64,000 bases of DNA from Desulfogranum japonicum DSM 18378 (GCF_000429945.1 NZ_AUCV01000002.1:62001-126000); one strand, 5' to 3'; counted from the stretch's first letter, positions 54,248 to 63,676 are shown. Translations and numbers: made by a program. Notes: a model not told the origin generated them from the letters alone.

Positions 54248-54850
54248 TTATACCTCGTCAGTTTCTGTAAGTATTGATCGTGGAAGATCCTGCAGGTTAC
54301 ACTTTTCAGCTTCTTCCACCCCTCTCCGAAACGCTTCCTGGTTGAGTTTCTCTGTACCCTTCGGAACACGATTGAGTAACGCCTTTTCCAGGTTCTCTAA
54401 CGTAACTCTATGACACAAGTGCCCCACTGCCCCTAATGCAATCATATTTGCAACCATTTCCCGGCCAAGCTCGTCCCGTGCAATACCTGTAAAAGGTATG
54501 GGGATAATCCTGCTTGTCGGATACTGTTCCACCAGGGTGGAATCAACAATCAATAACCCCGATGCGTTGAGATCGAAAAAATACGCATCGCAGGCGACCT
54601 GATTCATAGCCAGGAGTAAATCAAGATTCAATGCCTTGGGATAATCAATGGGACTATCGCTGAGAACAACTTCAGCCTTTGAGCGCCCTCCCCTGGCTTC
54701 TGGGCCATAACTCTGGGTCTGACAGACAAACTTACCATCGTAAACACCCGCAGCTTCTGCAAAAATAACAGCGGCTGTTATTAAACCCTGTCCTCCTGAT
54801 CCACTGAAACGTATCTCATATCGTTGCCTGATGGCTTTCATCGGTCTCAT
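54248..54850 (-). CDS. korC: 2-oxoacid:ferredoxin oxidoreductase gamma subunit (KorC type)
   Basis: This 200-residue gamma subunit reads FSGSGGQGLITAAVIFAEAA, QTQSYGPEARGGRSKAEV and NMIALGAVGHL, the normal family pattern. It completes the four-part KorDABC complex, which oxidises a 2-oxoacid (most often 2-oxoglutarate for this gene order) with CoA and reduces ferredoxin. Its start overlaps the korB stop by four bases. Confidence 0.93.
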   Translation of the reverse strand: MRPMKAIRQRYEIRFSGSGGQGLITAAVIFAEAAGVYDGKFVCQTQSYGPEARGGRSKAEVVLSDSPIDYPKALNLDLLLAMNQVACDAYFFDLNASGLLIVDSTLVEQYPTSRIIPIPFTGIARDELGREMVANMIALGAVGHLCHRVTLENLEKALLNRVPKGTEKLNQEAFRRGVEEAEKCNLQDLPRSILTETDEV

Positions 54851-55689
54851 AGCTCACCCTCAGCCTCATTTGCCCGCTGCCGTACCTTTTTATACTCTTC
54901 CGTACTTATCGGCATTTCACGATCAGTGAGGACACCAATTGTAATTTTGCCCGCCAGCTCCTCTGCACTCAGCTTTTCAGCCTTTTTCACTGTAACGGCA
55001 TTGTCCCGATAGGTTTTCAGCATCTCTACAGCTCCTCCAAGCTTATTTCTGCGGCCATATTGCACGTGACAGTTGGAAATAACCTCCACTACAGCGAACC
55101 CGCGTTTACGCATGGCCTGCTCAATAAGTTTGTCCATTAACGCTGCATGATACACTGTAGCCCGTGCGACAAAGGAGGCACCAGCTGTGACCGCCAGTTC
55201 GGCGATAGAGAAATCATGTTCAATATGGCCGTACAAGGAAGTTGTCGATTTGGATCCGAAAGGAGTTGTGGGAGAATACTGTCCTCCGGTCATCCCATAA
55301 ATGGAGTTGTTGACTATAATTGCCGTTAAGTTCAAATTTCTTCGCGCAGCGTGGATAAAATGATTGCCGCCAATAGCAGTGGCATCACCGTCTCCCATAA
55401 TGGTTACCACATTCAATGAAGGTTTGGCCAACTTTAAACCTGTGGCGAAAGTCAAGGCTCGGCCATGGGTCGTATGCAATGTGTTGAAATCAGTGTACGT
55501 GGGCATCCTGCTGGAACAGCCTATCCCCGAAGCGAGAACAATTTCATCCTTACTGAGTTCCATGCGATAAATCGCTCTAAGGAGAGCGGCCATGACTATT
55601 CCGTTGCCGCATCCAGGGCACCAGACATGGGGGAATTTCTTATTATGACGAAGATATTTATGGCGTATTGCCTGAGCAGGTATGGTCAT
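54847..55689 (-). CDS. korB: 2-oxoacid:ferredoxin oxidoreductase beta subunit (KorB type)
   Basis: This 280-residue thiamine-diphosphate subunit carries HVWCPGCGNGIVM, with cluster and TPP-binding cysteines, ASGIGCSSRMPTY, HGRALTFATGLKLA and the TPP motif GDGDATAIGGNHFIHAARRN, NNSIYGMTGGQYSPTTP. These match 2-oxoglutarate-type KorB more than pyruvate-type PorB. The gap from korA is 10 bp. Confidence 0.94.
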   Translation of the reverse strand: MTIPAQAIRHKYLRHNKKFPHVWCPGCGNGIVMAALLRAIYRMELSKDEIVLASGIGCSSRMPTYTDFNTLHTTHGRALTFATGLKLAKPSLNVVTIMGDGDATAIGGNHFIHAARRNLNLTAIIVNNSIYGMTGGQYSPTTPFGSKSTTSLYGHIEHDFSIAELAVTAGASFVARATVYHAALMDKLIEQAMRKRGFAVVEVISNCHVQYGRRNKLGGAVEMLKTYRDNAVTVKKAEKLSAEELAGKITIGVLTDREMPISTEEYKKVRQRANEAEGEL

Positions 55690-55699
55690 GGAGTTCCTC

Positions 55700-56842
55700 C
55701 TACAGCTTAACCAGTTGCGTATACAGTTCCTGGGGAGTGATAAAGTTGCCGTCTATGCGGTTATGCTTGACCACAATGCTTTTTCCCTGGTTCACCCGTT
55801 GAACTTCCCGGCTGATCTGCCCCATGTTCATTTCAGGAACAAGAACAGCCCTGCATTGCTCGAGTACAGGAGTGACTTGGCTTCTGCAGAACGGGAACAG
55901 GGTAATAAGCTGCAGAAGTCCGGCCTTTGTTCCTTGCTTACGAGCATCTTCCACTGCCTTATAAGCTGACCTGGCTACTGATCCGTAAGCAATGACGGCT
56001 ACTTCAGCATCTTCCAACATGAAATTCCTCGTCATCATGATTTCAGGAAATCCCCTGGTAATCTTTTGGGTTAGGCGATTCTGAAAATGGAGGACTTCAT
56101 TTTCTTTCTGAGTAGGAAAACCATGCTCATCGTGAATCAGCCCTGTAACATGATGACGATACCCATCCCCAAATGCAGCCATATGGGGTACGCCCCGGTT
56201 GTCTCCTTCATATGGCTTATACCAATCAGGAGGTACACTTGGACGTATACGATCCACTATTCTGATTCTTTTGAGTTCGGGCAGTTGAACACATTCCCTT
56301 GTATGGGCAACAACCTCATCGGAAAGAATAATAACCGGCACACGAAACTGTTCGGAGAGATTGAAAGCCTTTACTGTAATGGAAAAGGAATCTTCCACCG
56401 ATGAAGTGGCCAGCACTATAATCGGGTGGTCCCCATGGGTTCCCCATCGGGCCATCTGAACATCACCCTGGGAAGGGCATGTCGGCAGGCCTGTGGAAGG
56501 ACCTCCTCGCATAACATTCACGATGACACAGGGGACTTCGGCAACGCAGGCATAGCCCAGATTTTCCTGCATCAAAGAAAATCCAGGGCCAGAAGTAGCG
56601 GTCATGGATTTGACGCCGGCGAGAGATGCTCCAATTATTGCCCCCATACTGGCAATTTCGTCTTCCATCTGGGCAAATGTACCCCCAACCTTTGGCAGTT
56701 CCGCCGCGAGAAGTTCTGATATTTCAGTGGCTGGAGTAATGGGATACCCTGCAAAAAATCTACACCCGGCAGCAAGAGCACCATAGGCAACAGCCTCGTT
56801 ACCCTGGAGAAGCAGCCTTTTGTTCTCAAGATCAGATATCAT
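55700..56842 (-). CDS. korA: 2-oxoacid:ferredoxin oxidoreductase alpha subunit (KorA type)
   Basis: This 380-residue alpha subunit has LLLQGNEAVAYGALAAGCRFFAGYPITPATE, DEIASMGAIIGASLAGVKSMTATSGPGFSLM and GPSTGLPTCPSQGD, the classic sequence of the domain I/II region. The ATG at 56842 is chosen over the longer frame because GGAGGAG precedes it. It overlaps the ferredoxin gene by 11 bp, as is usual for korD-korA. Confidence 0.95.
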   Translation of the reverse strand: MISDLENKRLLLQGNEAVAYGALAAGCRFFAGYPITPATEISELLAAELPKVGGTFAQMEDEIASMGAIIGASLAGVKSMTATSGPGFSLMQENLGYACVAEVPCVIVNVMRGGPSTGLPTCPSQGDVQMARWGTHGDHPIIVLATSSVEDSFSITVKAFNLSEQFRVPVIILSDEVVAHTRECVQLPELKRIRIVDRIRPSVPPDWYKPYEGDNRGVPHMAAFGDGYRHHVTGLIHDEHGFPTQKENEVLHFQNRLTQKITRGFPEIMMTRNFMLEDAEVAVIAYGSVARSAYKAVEDARKQGTKAGLLQLITLFPFCRSQVTPVLEQCRAVLVPEMNMGQISREVQRVNQGKSIVVKHNRIDGNFITPQELYTQLVKL

Positions 56843-57119
56843 CTTTTCTCCTCCTGGGTTGTCTGTCACAGACGGTAATGGCAAAATCAGGACAATGCAT
56901 TTCACAAAACCTGCAACCGATGCATTTATCAGGATCTTCTATGCCGGGCTTGCCATTTTTATCTGCGATAATGATATGTCTTGGACAAAATGCTATACAA
57001 ATACCGCAAGCTTTGCACCAATCATGGTAGAATTCAATATCGTAGAGTTTTTTTTTCTTGGGTGTTTGTGTCGTTTCTGTGGTGGCTGGCTGGTCAGGAG
57101 ACGTTTTTTTTTCTTTCAT
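56832..57119 (-). CDS. korD: 2-oxoacid:ferredoxin oxidoreductase delta subunit (KorD ferredoxin)
   Basis: This 95-residue 2[4Fe-4S] ferredoxin has CKACGICIAFCP and CIGCRFCEMHCP. A charged N-terminal stretch (about 1-26) precedes the fold. It passes electrons from the TPP subunits to free ferredoxin. It is the first gene of the leftward kor operon. The divergent TAXI gene starts 331 bp to the right. Confidence 0.94.
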   Translation of the reverse strand: MKEKKTSPDQPATTETTQTPKKKKLYDIEFYHDWCKACGICIAFCPRHIIIADKNGKPGIEDPDKCIGCRFCEMHCPDFAITVCDRQPRRRKDDI

Positions 57120-57450
57120 AGTAACAAGATGAAGTACTGCGAAAAATTGATTAACCGCGATGAACCCTCAAAGAGTGATCATCTGCTCCTCTCCTTTTTG
57201 GCATACAGGTTCTCAGATAAAAAATCAAGGGGATCTGCCTAAAACCTCAACAACCCACAAGAAAAGAGTTCCGTCTACGCTTTCGAGAATATGGGGAAAC
57301 AACCAAACTGATTGAATAGAAAATGCAAGTAAACCTTGTCATGGAGTGCAATTATTTTTATATTTTCCATTTGTTGCTCAAGAGTGACATAATTCAGTTG
57401 TCCGGTGTGCAGGAATTCCGGGCAAATCACTACCATCAACGGAGGCATGA
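57120..57450. other. 331-bp intergenic region between divergent kor and TRAP genes
   Basis: This must hold the promoters of korD (minus) and the TAXI gene (plus). I saw no clear -35/-10 pair and no palindrome strong enough to name. ACGGAGG at 57439-57445 is the ribosome site of the TAXI gene. An 84-residue minus frame here looks non-coding. Confidence 0.4.
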
Positions 57451-58422
57451 ATGAAAAAAGGACTATTTTTTTCGATCGCACTTGCAGCGGGAATGTGTAT
57501 GGCGGCAACTGCCGTGCAGGCCAAAACACAGTTTGTTACCATTGGTACGGGTGGCATAACCGGTGTTTACTACCCTACAGGTGGGGCCATCGCGAAAATG
57601 GTAAACAAGAAGAAAAAAGAATACGGTATCCGTGCTACAGTTGAATCCACCGGCGGATCTGTTTTTAATGTAAATGCTGTAATGAACGGTGATCTTGAAT
57701 TTGGTATTGTACAATCTGACCGTCAGTATCAGGCCATTAACGGATTAGCAGAATGGGAAGAAAAAGGACCGCAAAAAGATCTGCGTGCAGTATTTTCCAT
57801 TCACCCTGAATCTGTAACCTTGATTGCTGCTGTGGATTCCGGAGCTAAAGATATCGCGGACCTTAAAGGTAAAAAAGTCAATATCGGTAATCCAGGGTCA
57901 GGCCAGCTGCAAAATTCCATGGATGCTTTCAGTACGGTAGGAATTGATATAGAAAAAGATATTGCTGCTGAGGGCGTAAAAGCTTCAGAAGCTCCAGGTT
58001 TGTTGCAGGATGGACGAATTGATGCCTTCTTTTATACTGTAGGGCACCCCAATGGAGCTATCAAGGAAGCAACATCCGGTGCCCGTAAAGTCCGTTTTGT
58101 TTCCATTTCCAATGTAGCAGATCTCATTAAAACCCATCCATATTATGCTAAATCAATAATCCCTATTGAATTATACCCAGGAGCTGAAAACGAAGCCGAT
58201 GTTTCCACCTTTGGTGTTAAAGCGACTCTGGTGACCTCAGCAAAAGTTCCCGATGAAGTCGTGTATGCCATTACTAAAGAAGTTTTTGAAAATTTTGAAG
58301 AGTTCAAAGGGCTCCATCCTGCATATTCAACTTTGACCAAAGAATCCATGCTTGAAGGGTTATCTGCACCTTTTCACCCTGGCGCTGAAAAGTATTACAA
58401 AGAAGCTGGATTACTGAAGTAA
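57451..58422 (+). CDS. TAXI-family TRAP transporter substrate-binding protein
   Basis: This 323-residue periplasmic protein has a signal peptide (KKGLFFSIALAAGMCMAATA, cleavage after VQA near residue 24). The TAXI core follows: FVTIGTGGITGVYYPTGGAIA, VESTGGSVFNVNAVMNGDLEFGIVQSD, and GRIDAFFYTVGHPNGAI. TAXI proteins bind small carboxylates or amino acids and deliver them to fused TRAP permeases. The permease is 567 bp downstream, separated by a terminator and a dispersed repeat, an unusually wide gap. Confidence 0.94.
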   Translation: MKKGLFFSIALAAGMCMAATAVQAKTQFVTIGTGGITGVYYPTGGAIAKMVNKKKKEYGIRATVESTGGSVFNVNAVMNGDLEFGIVQSDRQYQAINGLAEWEEKGPQKDLRAVFSIHPESVTLIAAVDSGAKDIADLKGKKVNIGNPGSGQLQNSMDAFSTVGIDIEKDIAAEGVKASEAPGLLQDGRIDAFFYTVGHPNGAIKEATSGARKVRFVSISNVADLIKTHPYYAKSIIPIELYPGAENEADVSTFGVKATLVTSAKVPDEVVYAITKEVFENFEEFKGLHPAYSTLTKESMLEGLSAPFHPGAEKYYKEAGLLK

Positions 58423-58438
58423 ATAAGTGTTTCAATAT

Positions 58439-58474
58439 AAGGACAGCTGGGGCAATGCCCCGCTGTCCTTTTTT
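58439..58474 (+). terminator. Strong intrinsic terminator after the TAXI gene
   Basis: AAGGACAGC (58439-58447) pairs with GCTGTCCTT (58462-58470), with GGGC/GCCC inside, followed by six T residues (58469-58474). In SBP-permease operons such a structure may also set the higher SBP level. Confidence 0.9.
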
Positions 58475-58540
58475 GTTTTATCTCGTACTGCAGGGTGCTG
58501 TGCTACCACTGTTCACATCTCTGTTAACCCGTTTTTCTCA

Positions 58541-58629
58541 CTAGGAGTCTGTCGGAGAATTGCTACTTTTTCTCAGATTAAGGTATTTTCAGATAATCAG
58601 GCACAGCCATATAGTTGATATTGCGAGCA
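58541..58629 (-). repeat. Dispersed ~88-bp element, copy 2 (inverted relative to copy 1)
   Basis: Begins CTAGGAGTCTGTCGGAGAA (58541-58559) and ends ATATTGCGAGC (58618-58628). Its reverse complement matches 20799-20885 along its length. It lies inside the 515-bp non-coding stretch 58475-58989 between the TAXI terminator and the permease. The rest of that stretch holds no gene that I can support. Confidence 0.75.
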
Positions 58630-58989
58630 TTGACTTTCTGGAAACATGCTGCACTTCGTTAAAAAAGGACGCAGGCTTTTTAGTATCATATCTACACAAT
58701 AGTAAGAGATATACGGGTCAGGGGTGTGGGAAGGAATGATTATTCAAAGATTACGCAGGATATTGATTCAGCCATATCGTTGGGAGTAATTGATCATAGG
58801 GGAGATCTCCCTGCTTTCATTTACATCATCGATATTGCTGAACTGGAATACCGGCAAGGTTGGATACGTCATTTTTTCAGCGGCCCTTAGAACGTTTTTA
58901 TTCCACATGCGATTGAAACCACGTGGGTATCCGTGAGTATGAAAAATAAGGAATAAAATGGTAGTTGTGATTTCAACAGGAGGCCATTG

Positions 58990-61065
58990 ATGAGTAATAT
59001 CCGCATCGATAAAATAGAAGATGGTGTTGAGCAGGCAAAACGTCTTGCTGAAGAGGAAGAAGGTATTGGTCGTAAACCCCAGGGGTGGCAAAAATACCTG
59101 ATCCCTACCATAGCCATCGCATGGAGTCTTTTTCAGCTCTCCCTACCTAAATGGCTGCTGATCGATTCAACGTACATCCGAGCCATTCATCTGGCATTTG
59201 CCTTGGCCCTGGTGTATTTAAATTATCCTTTACTTAAAAAACCGGTTTTTGGAGTAAAGTATTTTTCCAGGCACAGAAGAATACCAATTCTCGATATGCT
59301 TCTTGCTGCATTCGCAGCATATTGTGCGTTATATCTGGTTATTAACTATGACGAACTGGTGGTGCGTTACGGCAGCCCGTCAGTCATGGATACGGTAGTT
59401 GGGCTTGCTCTTGTGGGCGTTTTACTTGAAGCGGCAAGACGCACAATCGGCCCTGCCCTGCCGATTATTGCCACCGGTTTTATTATTTATGCCTTTGCTG
59501 GTCCGTATATGCCAGACCTCATTGCTTTTAAAGGAACATCCATGAACCGTTTTGTCGGTCAGATGACCATGTCAACCGAAGGCATTTATGGTATTCCTCT
59601 GGATGTGTCTGCAACCATTGTTTTTCTGTTTGTGTTATTTGGAGCGATGCTGGATAAAGCCGGAGCCGGTCATTATTTTATACAATTATCCCTCAGTCTT
59701 CTCGGGCGGTTTAAAGGGGGACCGGCCAAGGCTGCAATTATGGGATCCGGCCTTACAGGACTTGTTTCAGGATCATCCATTGCAAACATCGTAACCACTG
59801 GAACCTTTACTATCCCCATGATGAAAAGAGTTGGCTACCCATCAACGAAGGCTGCTGCGATTGAGGTTGCAGCATCCACCGATGGTCAGCTTGCTCCGCC
59901 CATTATGGGTGCTGCAGCTTTCATCATTGCAGAGTATGTGAACGTACCATATATCGAAGTTGTAAAAGCTGCTGCTATACCAGCATTTGCTTCCTATGCG
60001 GCTCTGTTTTACATATCGCATATCGAGGCCTCGAAGCTTGGTATTCGTGGTATGTCAAAAAGTGAACTACCTCTGTTTTTTAAAACTCTTATGAGTGGTG
60101 TTCATTACCTGATACCGCTTGCCATGCTTCTGTATGAATTGATAGTTGTACGCCATTCGCCAGAACTTGCGGCTTTTAACGCCATCATGGTCATGTTCGT
60201 TATAATGCTTCTTCAGGAACCGGTAATCGCATACCGTAACAAACAACCGATGCTGCCGGCCCTTGGAAAATCTATCATAAACATTCTTGAAGCTCTGGCT
60301 TCCGGCGGCAGAAACATGGTTGCTGTAGCACTGGCAACTGCTGCGGCAGGTATCATTGTTGGAGTAGTTGCCCTCGGACTTGGTAACCTCATTTCTGAAA
60401 TTATAGATGTTCTTTCCATGGGTAACGTCGTACTCATGCTGGTCATCACCGCCATTGCCAGTCTGATTATAGGTATGGGATTGCCAACTACGGCTACATA
60501 TATCGTTATGGCGTCCCTTACAGCTCCTGCAATAGTCAACGTGGGCGCGATGCAGGGGTTTATTGTTCCTTTGATGGCCGCCCATCTGTTCTGCTTTTAC
60601 TTCGGGATTCTGGCTGACGATACTCCTCCCGTTGGCCTGGCAGCATATGCCGCCGCAGCAATCGCGAAATCTCCTCCTATCTCCACCGGCCTGCAGGGAT
60701 TCATGTACGATATACGTACCGCAATTCTGCCTTTTATGTTCATTTTCAATACAGATCTCATTCTGCATAATGTCTATTCCTGGACCCAGGGTATCCTTAT
60801 TTTTGTGATGACCTGTCTTGGGAATTTTGCATTTGCTTCGGCCACCCAGGGGTGGTTTATTGCGCGTAATAAGGTGTGGGAGATTCCGCTGTTTTTATGC
60901 GTAACGTTTATTCTGATGAGACCTGACCAGATCGCATCGTGGATTGGGCTTGCACAAGACCAACGATACTGGACATACCTCATAGGTGTGGGACTGTTTA
61001 TTGCAATTTACCTGATGCAACGTCCACGCATACCCAAAACTGAACAGGATACGGTGACGGCCTGA
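58990..61065 (+). CDS. TRAP transporter fused permease (4TM/12TM, TAXI system)
   Basis: This is a 691-residue inner-membrane protein joining the small (DctQ) and large (DctM) TRAP subunits. A short cytoplasmic start (IRIDKIEDGVEQAKRLAEEEEG) precedes 15 or more helices. The DctM core reads LTGLVSGSSIANIVTTGTFTIPMMKRVGYP and IEVAASTDGQLAPPIMGAAAF, and GMGLPTTATYIV closes it. It uses the Na+ or H+ gradient to import the substrate bound by the TAXI protein. The ATG at 58990 sits behind AGGAGG; a TTG precedes it by one codon. A universal stress gene follows after 32 bp. Confidence 0.95.
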   Translation: MSNIRIDKIEDGVEQAKRLAEEEEGIGRKPQGWQKYLIPTIAIAWSLFQLSLPKWLLIDSTYIRAIHLAFALALVYLNYPLLKKPVFGVKYFSRHRRIPILDMLLAAFAAYCALYLVINYDELVVRYGSPSVMDTVVGLALVGVLLEAARRTIGPALPIIATGFIIYAFAGPYMPDLIAFKGTSMNRFVGQMTMSTEGIYGIPLDVSATIVFLFVLFGAMLDKAGAGHYFIQLSLSLLGRFKGGPAKAAIMGSGLTGLVSGSSIANIVTTGTFTIPMMKRVGYPSTKAAAIEVAASTDGQLAPPIMGAAAFIIAEYVNVPYIEVVKAAAIPAFASYAALFYISHIEASKLGIRGMSKSELPLFFKTLMSGVHYLIPLAMLLYELIVVRHSPELAAFNAIMVMFVIMLLQEPVIAYRNKQPMLPALGKSIINILEALASGGRNMVAVALATAAAGIIVGVVALGLGNLISEIIDVLSMGNVVLMLVITAIASLIIGMGLPTTATYIVMASLTAPAIVNVGAMQGFIVPLMAAHLFCFYFGILADDTPPVGLAAYAAAAIAKSPPISTGLQGFMYDIRTAILPFMFIFNTDLILHNVYSWTQGILIFVMTCLGNFAFASATQGWFIARNKVWEIPLFLCVTFILMRPDQIASWIGLAQDQRYWTYLIGVGLFIAIYLMQRPRIPKTEQDTVTA

Positions 61066-61097
61066 TCAGGTTGCAGAACAACAAAATTGGAGAACGT

Positions 61098-61589
61098 ATG
61101 AAACCTGTCAATACAATACTTGTTCCTTTGGCATTTTCTCCCTTTTCAAAAGGAATTCTCGTATACAGTGCTAGACTTGCCAAAGCGTTGGATGCAGATC
61201 TCATCATCATCAATGTTATAAATGAACGCGACGTTGAAACCGTGCAGACCATTACTGCCTTTGGTTACAAAGTTGATGAAGAACATTATGTAGAGGAAAT
61301 CGAAAAACAACGCATTGCGTTGTTGGAGACAATGCTCAAGGAGATAGACTATCCTGAAGAGCGTATCCGCTTCATTTTTAAGGTTGGCAGGCCAGCAGAT
61401 ACTATCTTGAAGCTGGCCATGAAAGAACAGGTTGATATGATTGTCATGGGCCTGAAAGCTAAATCAGACTTCATGCATGCACTGAGTGGTTCTGTAGCGG
61501 AAAAACTTTTTCGTCGTTCACCTATTACCATTGTTTCCTACCGGGACGAAAATTTATCCCAGAAACTCGCCAAACGTATTGGATTCTGA
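61098..61589 (+). CDS. UspA-family universal stress protein
   Basis: This 163-residue alpha/beta protein starts KPVNTILVPLAFSPFSKGIL and ends with MGLKAKSDFMHALSGSVAEKLFRRSPITIVSY, the ATP-binding end of the Usp fold. Single Usp genes in TRAP operons are common and may tune transport. The ATG at 61098 has GGAG seven bases upstream and is preferred over the longer frame. A strong terminator follows. Confidence 0.93.
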   Translation: MKPVNTILVPLAFSPFSKGILVYSARLAKALDADLIIINVINERDVETVQTITAFGYKVDEEHYVEEIEKQRIALLETMLKEIDYPEERIRFIFKVGRPADTILKLAMKEQVDMIVMGLKAKSDFMHALSGSVAEKLFRRSPITIVSYRDENLSQKLAKRIGF

Positions 61590-61593
61590 AAAC

Positions 61594-61636
61594 CATCCCC
61601 CTCCTGTCCTGCAGGCAGAAGGGGGATGTTTTTTTT
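61594..61636 (+). terminator. Strong intrinsic terminator after usp
   Basis: CATCCCCCT (61594-61602) pairs perfectly with AGGGGGATG (61620-61628), followed by eight T residues (61629-61636). Confidence 0.92.
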
Positions 61637-62189
61637 ATCTGGCATAGTTAACAAAGGCAAACTCTGATGACCTGGCAGGCTGTTGAAAAACTCGAAGACA
61701 CGTGAGAATCTACTATATAATACGCTGAACTTTACAAATGTCAGCCATTACTCTCACATCTGTACATTAATACAAAAAGTGAACCCATTGTATTCATATC
61801 TGAGAGGAAACGATTTTTTGACAGTTTTTTGTTCGCATAAATGTTTATTCAAAAAAATATGAGAAGTACGTGGTAGCACAGATTCCATGGAGTAACTGTG
61901 ACCTGATACATATTTTCTCTTTACTCTCCGTGCATCAGAAAGTAATATTACATTAAATGACGATTGTCCATGGATGGTCATTTCATCTGGTAACTGTGTA
62001 TTCCAAAATTTAGCTTCGCCATGGGATGCATTTTTACCACAGGCATATATCTGCTATCGGAGTCTCCACTTGCCTTCGAGTATGAAATTTTGAGCATAAC
62101 GCGGAAAAGGACCAGGCAAGTGATAGATGAAACGCCTAAAAGATCCCATTATCGACAGACACTGGGCAAACTATATTTAAGGTTAGAAT
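61637..62189. other. 553-bp gap upstream of lexA with an IS-end-like sequence
   Basis: No supported gene is present; a 75-residue minus frame (61754-61981) and a plus frame overlapping lexA look non-coding. GGCAGGCTGTTGAAAAACTCG at 61674-61694 resembles the outer end of common insertion sequences. The one-mismatch SOS-like site CTGTACATTAATACAA at 61759-61774 is too far from lexA to trust. Confidence 0.4.
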
Positions 62190-62831
62190 ATGCACCAACT
62201 TCCCCTGACTCCGAGACAGCGGGAATTTTACGCCTATCTCGAGAACCAGATAGCCAGGCACGGCCACTCTCCAAGTTTACGGCAGGCAGCCCATGATATG
62301 CGCATCAGCCATACGGCCGTGGCCAGTCTCCTCCACACTCTTCAGGAAAAAGGGTGGTTAAAACGTGAAGGGCGTTACAGCCGAAATATCACTCTGCTTT
62401 CGTCGGCTGTTGAAAAGGATGTTGTTCCGCAGGGAAAGCAGATTCCGATTATCGGCAGGGTAGCCGCAGGATTGCCTCTATATGCCCAGGAAGAATGGGC
62501 TGGAACTGTCTATGTGGACAGCACTCTCTACCGAGGTAACAACCTTTTTGCCCTCACGATAGAGGGAGATTCCATGAAAGACGTCGGGATCCTCAATGGA
62601 GATCTGGCCATTTGTGAACCCAGACAATTTGCCGAAAATGGCGAGATCGTAGTAGCCCTGATTGATCATGAGGAGGCAACTGTAAAGAGATTCTTTTACC
62701 GGGGCGATCATATCGAACTGTTTCCAGAAAACAGCGAACACCAGTCCATGCGTTTTGGGCTTGGTGACGTGCTGATTCAGGGAAAAGTCATCGGTATTCA
62801 TCGGGGGCCTGAACAAATGAAAAAACTATAA
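62190..62831 (+). CDS. lexA: LexA SOS repressor
   Basis: This is a 213-residue repressor. The N-terminal winged HTH (about 5-70; LTPRQREFYAYLENQI, SPSLRQAAHDM) precedes the self-cleavage domain. The scissile bond is Ala93-Gly94 in VAAGLPL, and the catalytic dyad is Ser128 (EGDSMKDVGI) and Lys166 (TVKRFF). It should repress DNA-damage genes and be cleaved on RecA filaments. No clear SOS box lies close upstream. The DUF72 gene follows after 44 bp. Confidence 0.93.
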   Translation: MHQLPLTPRQREFYAYLENQIARHGHSPSLRQAAHDMRISHTAVASLLHTLQEKGWLKREGRYSRNITLLSSAVEKDVVPQGKQIPIIGRVAAGLPLYAQEEWAGTVYVDSTLYRGNNLFALTIEGDSMKDVGILNGDLAICEPRQFAENGEIVVALIDHEEATVKRFFYRGDHIELFPENSEHQSMRFGLGDVLIQGKVIGIHRGPEQMKKL

Positions 62832-62875
62832 CCCGATACTGATTTTTCCTGGAAACACAAAGGAATAATGACTCC

Positions 62876-63664
62876 ATGACATGCTCTGTATTTGTCGGGA
62901 CATCAGGCTTTTCCTATCCGGAATGGGTAGAGCACGGCATATATCCTCCCGGCACAAAATCCGCTGACATGTTACAATTGTACAGTGTACTTTTTCCAGT
63001 TATCGAACTCAACTACACCTGGTATCAGATGGTACGCAAGGAAAGTGTTGAGCGTATGTTGAGCCGCCTGGAAAAGCCTTTATATTTTACCGCCAAGCTG
63101 ACCCGCAGCATGACCCATGAAATTGATGGGCACTGGCGACATCAGGCTGCATTATACTGTGAAGGTATTAAACCGCTCCTCGAGGCAGACAGCCTCCTTG
63201 CTGTCCTGGTTCAGTTCCCAGCCGCGTTTCACCGAACTCAAGCCAATAGATATTATCTGTCGCACTTGTTCGATGCGCTGGCAGACCTCCCCTTAGCGGT
63301 AGAATTCCGTAACTCTTCCTGGGCCCATGAACAGGTATATGCTGGATTACAGCAGAGAAATATTACGCTTGTGACGGTGGATACGCCTCCCCTGCCCCGT
63401 CTGTTTCCCTGCCTTGACGTGGTGACAAACCCGAAGCTTTTCTACATACGCCTGCATGGAAGAAATAGTCAGGGATGGTATTCCGGCACCATGCAACAGC
63501 AATTTAACTATCTCTATTCCAATGAGGAATTACTGCATTTTCAGAATAGATATTTACTCTCCCTGCAACATCGCTGCAGCCAGGGGGTTATTTTTTTCAA
63601 TAACCATGTAGCTGGCCAGGCTGTCCATAATGCAAAGACTCTGGTACGGATGCTTCAGCAATAA
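62876..63664 (+). CDS. DUF72 (YecE) family protein
   Basis: This 262-residue protein has the DUF72 layout of a TIM-barrel-like fold: VFVGTSGFSYPEWVEHGIYPP at the start, ELNYTWYQMVRKESVERM, FTAKLTRSMTH, and near the end YIRLHGRNSQGWYSG and VIFFNNHVAGQAVHNA. The biochemical function is unknown. Its place behind lexA hints at a DNA-damage link but does not show one. Confidence 0.92.
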   Translation: MTCSVFVGTSGFSYPEWVEHGIYPPGTKSADMLQLYSVLFPVIELNYTWYQMVRKESVERMLSRLEKPLYFTAKLTRSMTHEIDGHWRHQAALYCEGIKPLLEADSLLAVLVQFPAAFHRTQANRYYLSHLFDALADLPLAVEFRNSSWAHEQVYAGLQQRNITLVTVDTPPLPRLFPCLDVVTNPKLFYIRLHGRNSQGWYSGTMQQQFNYLYSNEELLHFQNRYLLSLQHRCSQGVIFFNNHVAGQAVHNAKTLVRMLQQ

Positions 63665-63676
63665 CCAGACACTACT

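Noticed and set aside
61759-61774. SOS-like box CTGTACATTAATACAA
   Set aside because: It has one mismatch to CTGT-N8-ACAG and lies over 400 bp from lexA. Desulfobacterota LexA boxes also differ, so it is likely chance.
61754-61981. 75-residue minus-strand frame in the gap before lexA
   Set aside because: Composition is not protein-like, no start signal is present, and no family is recognised.
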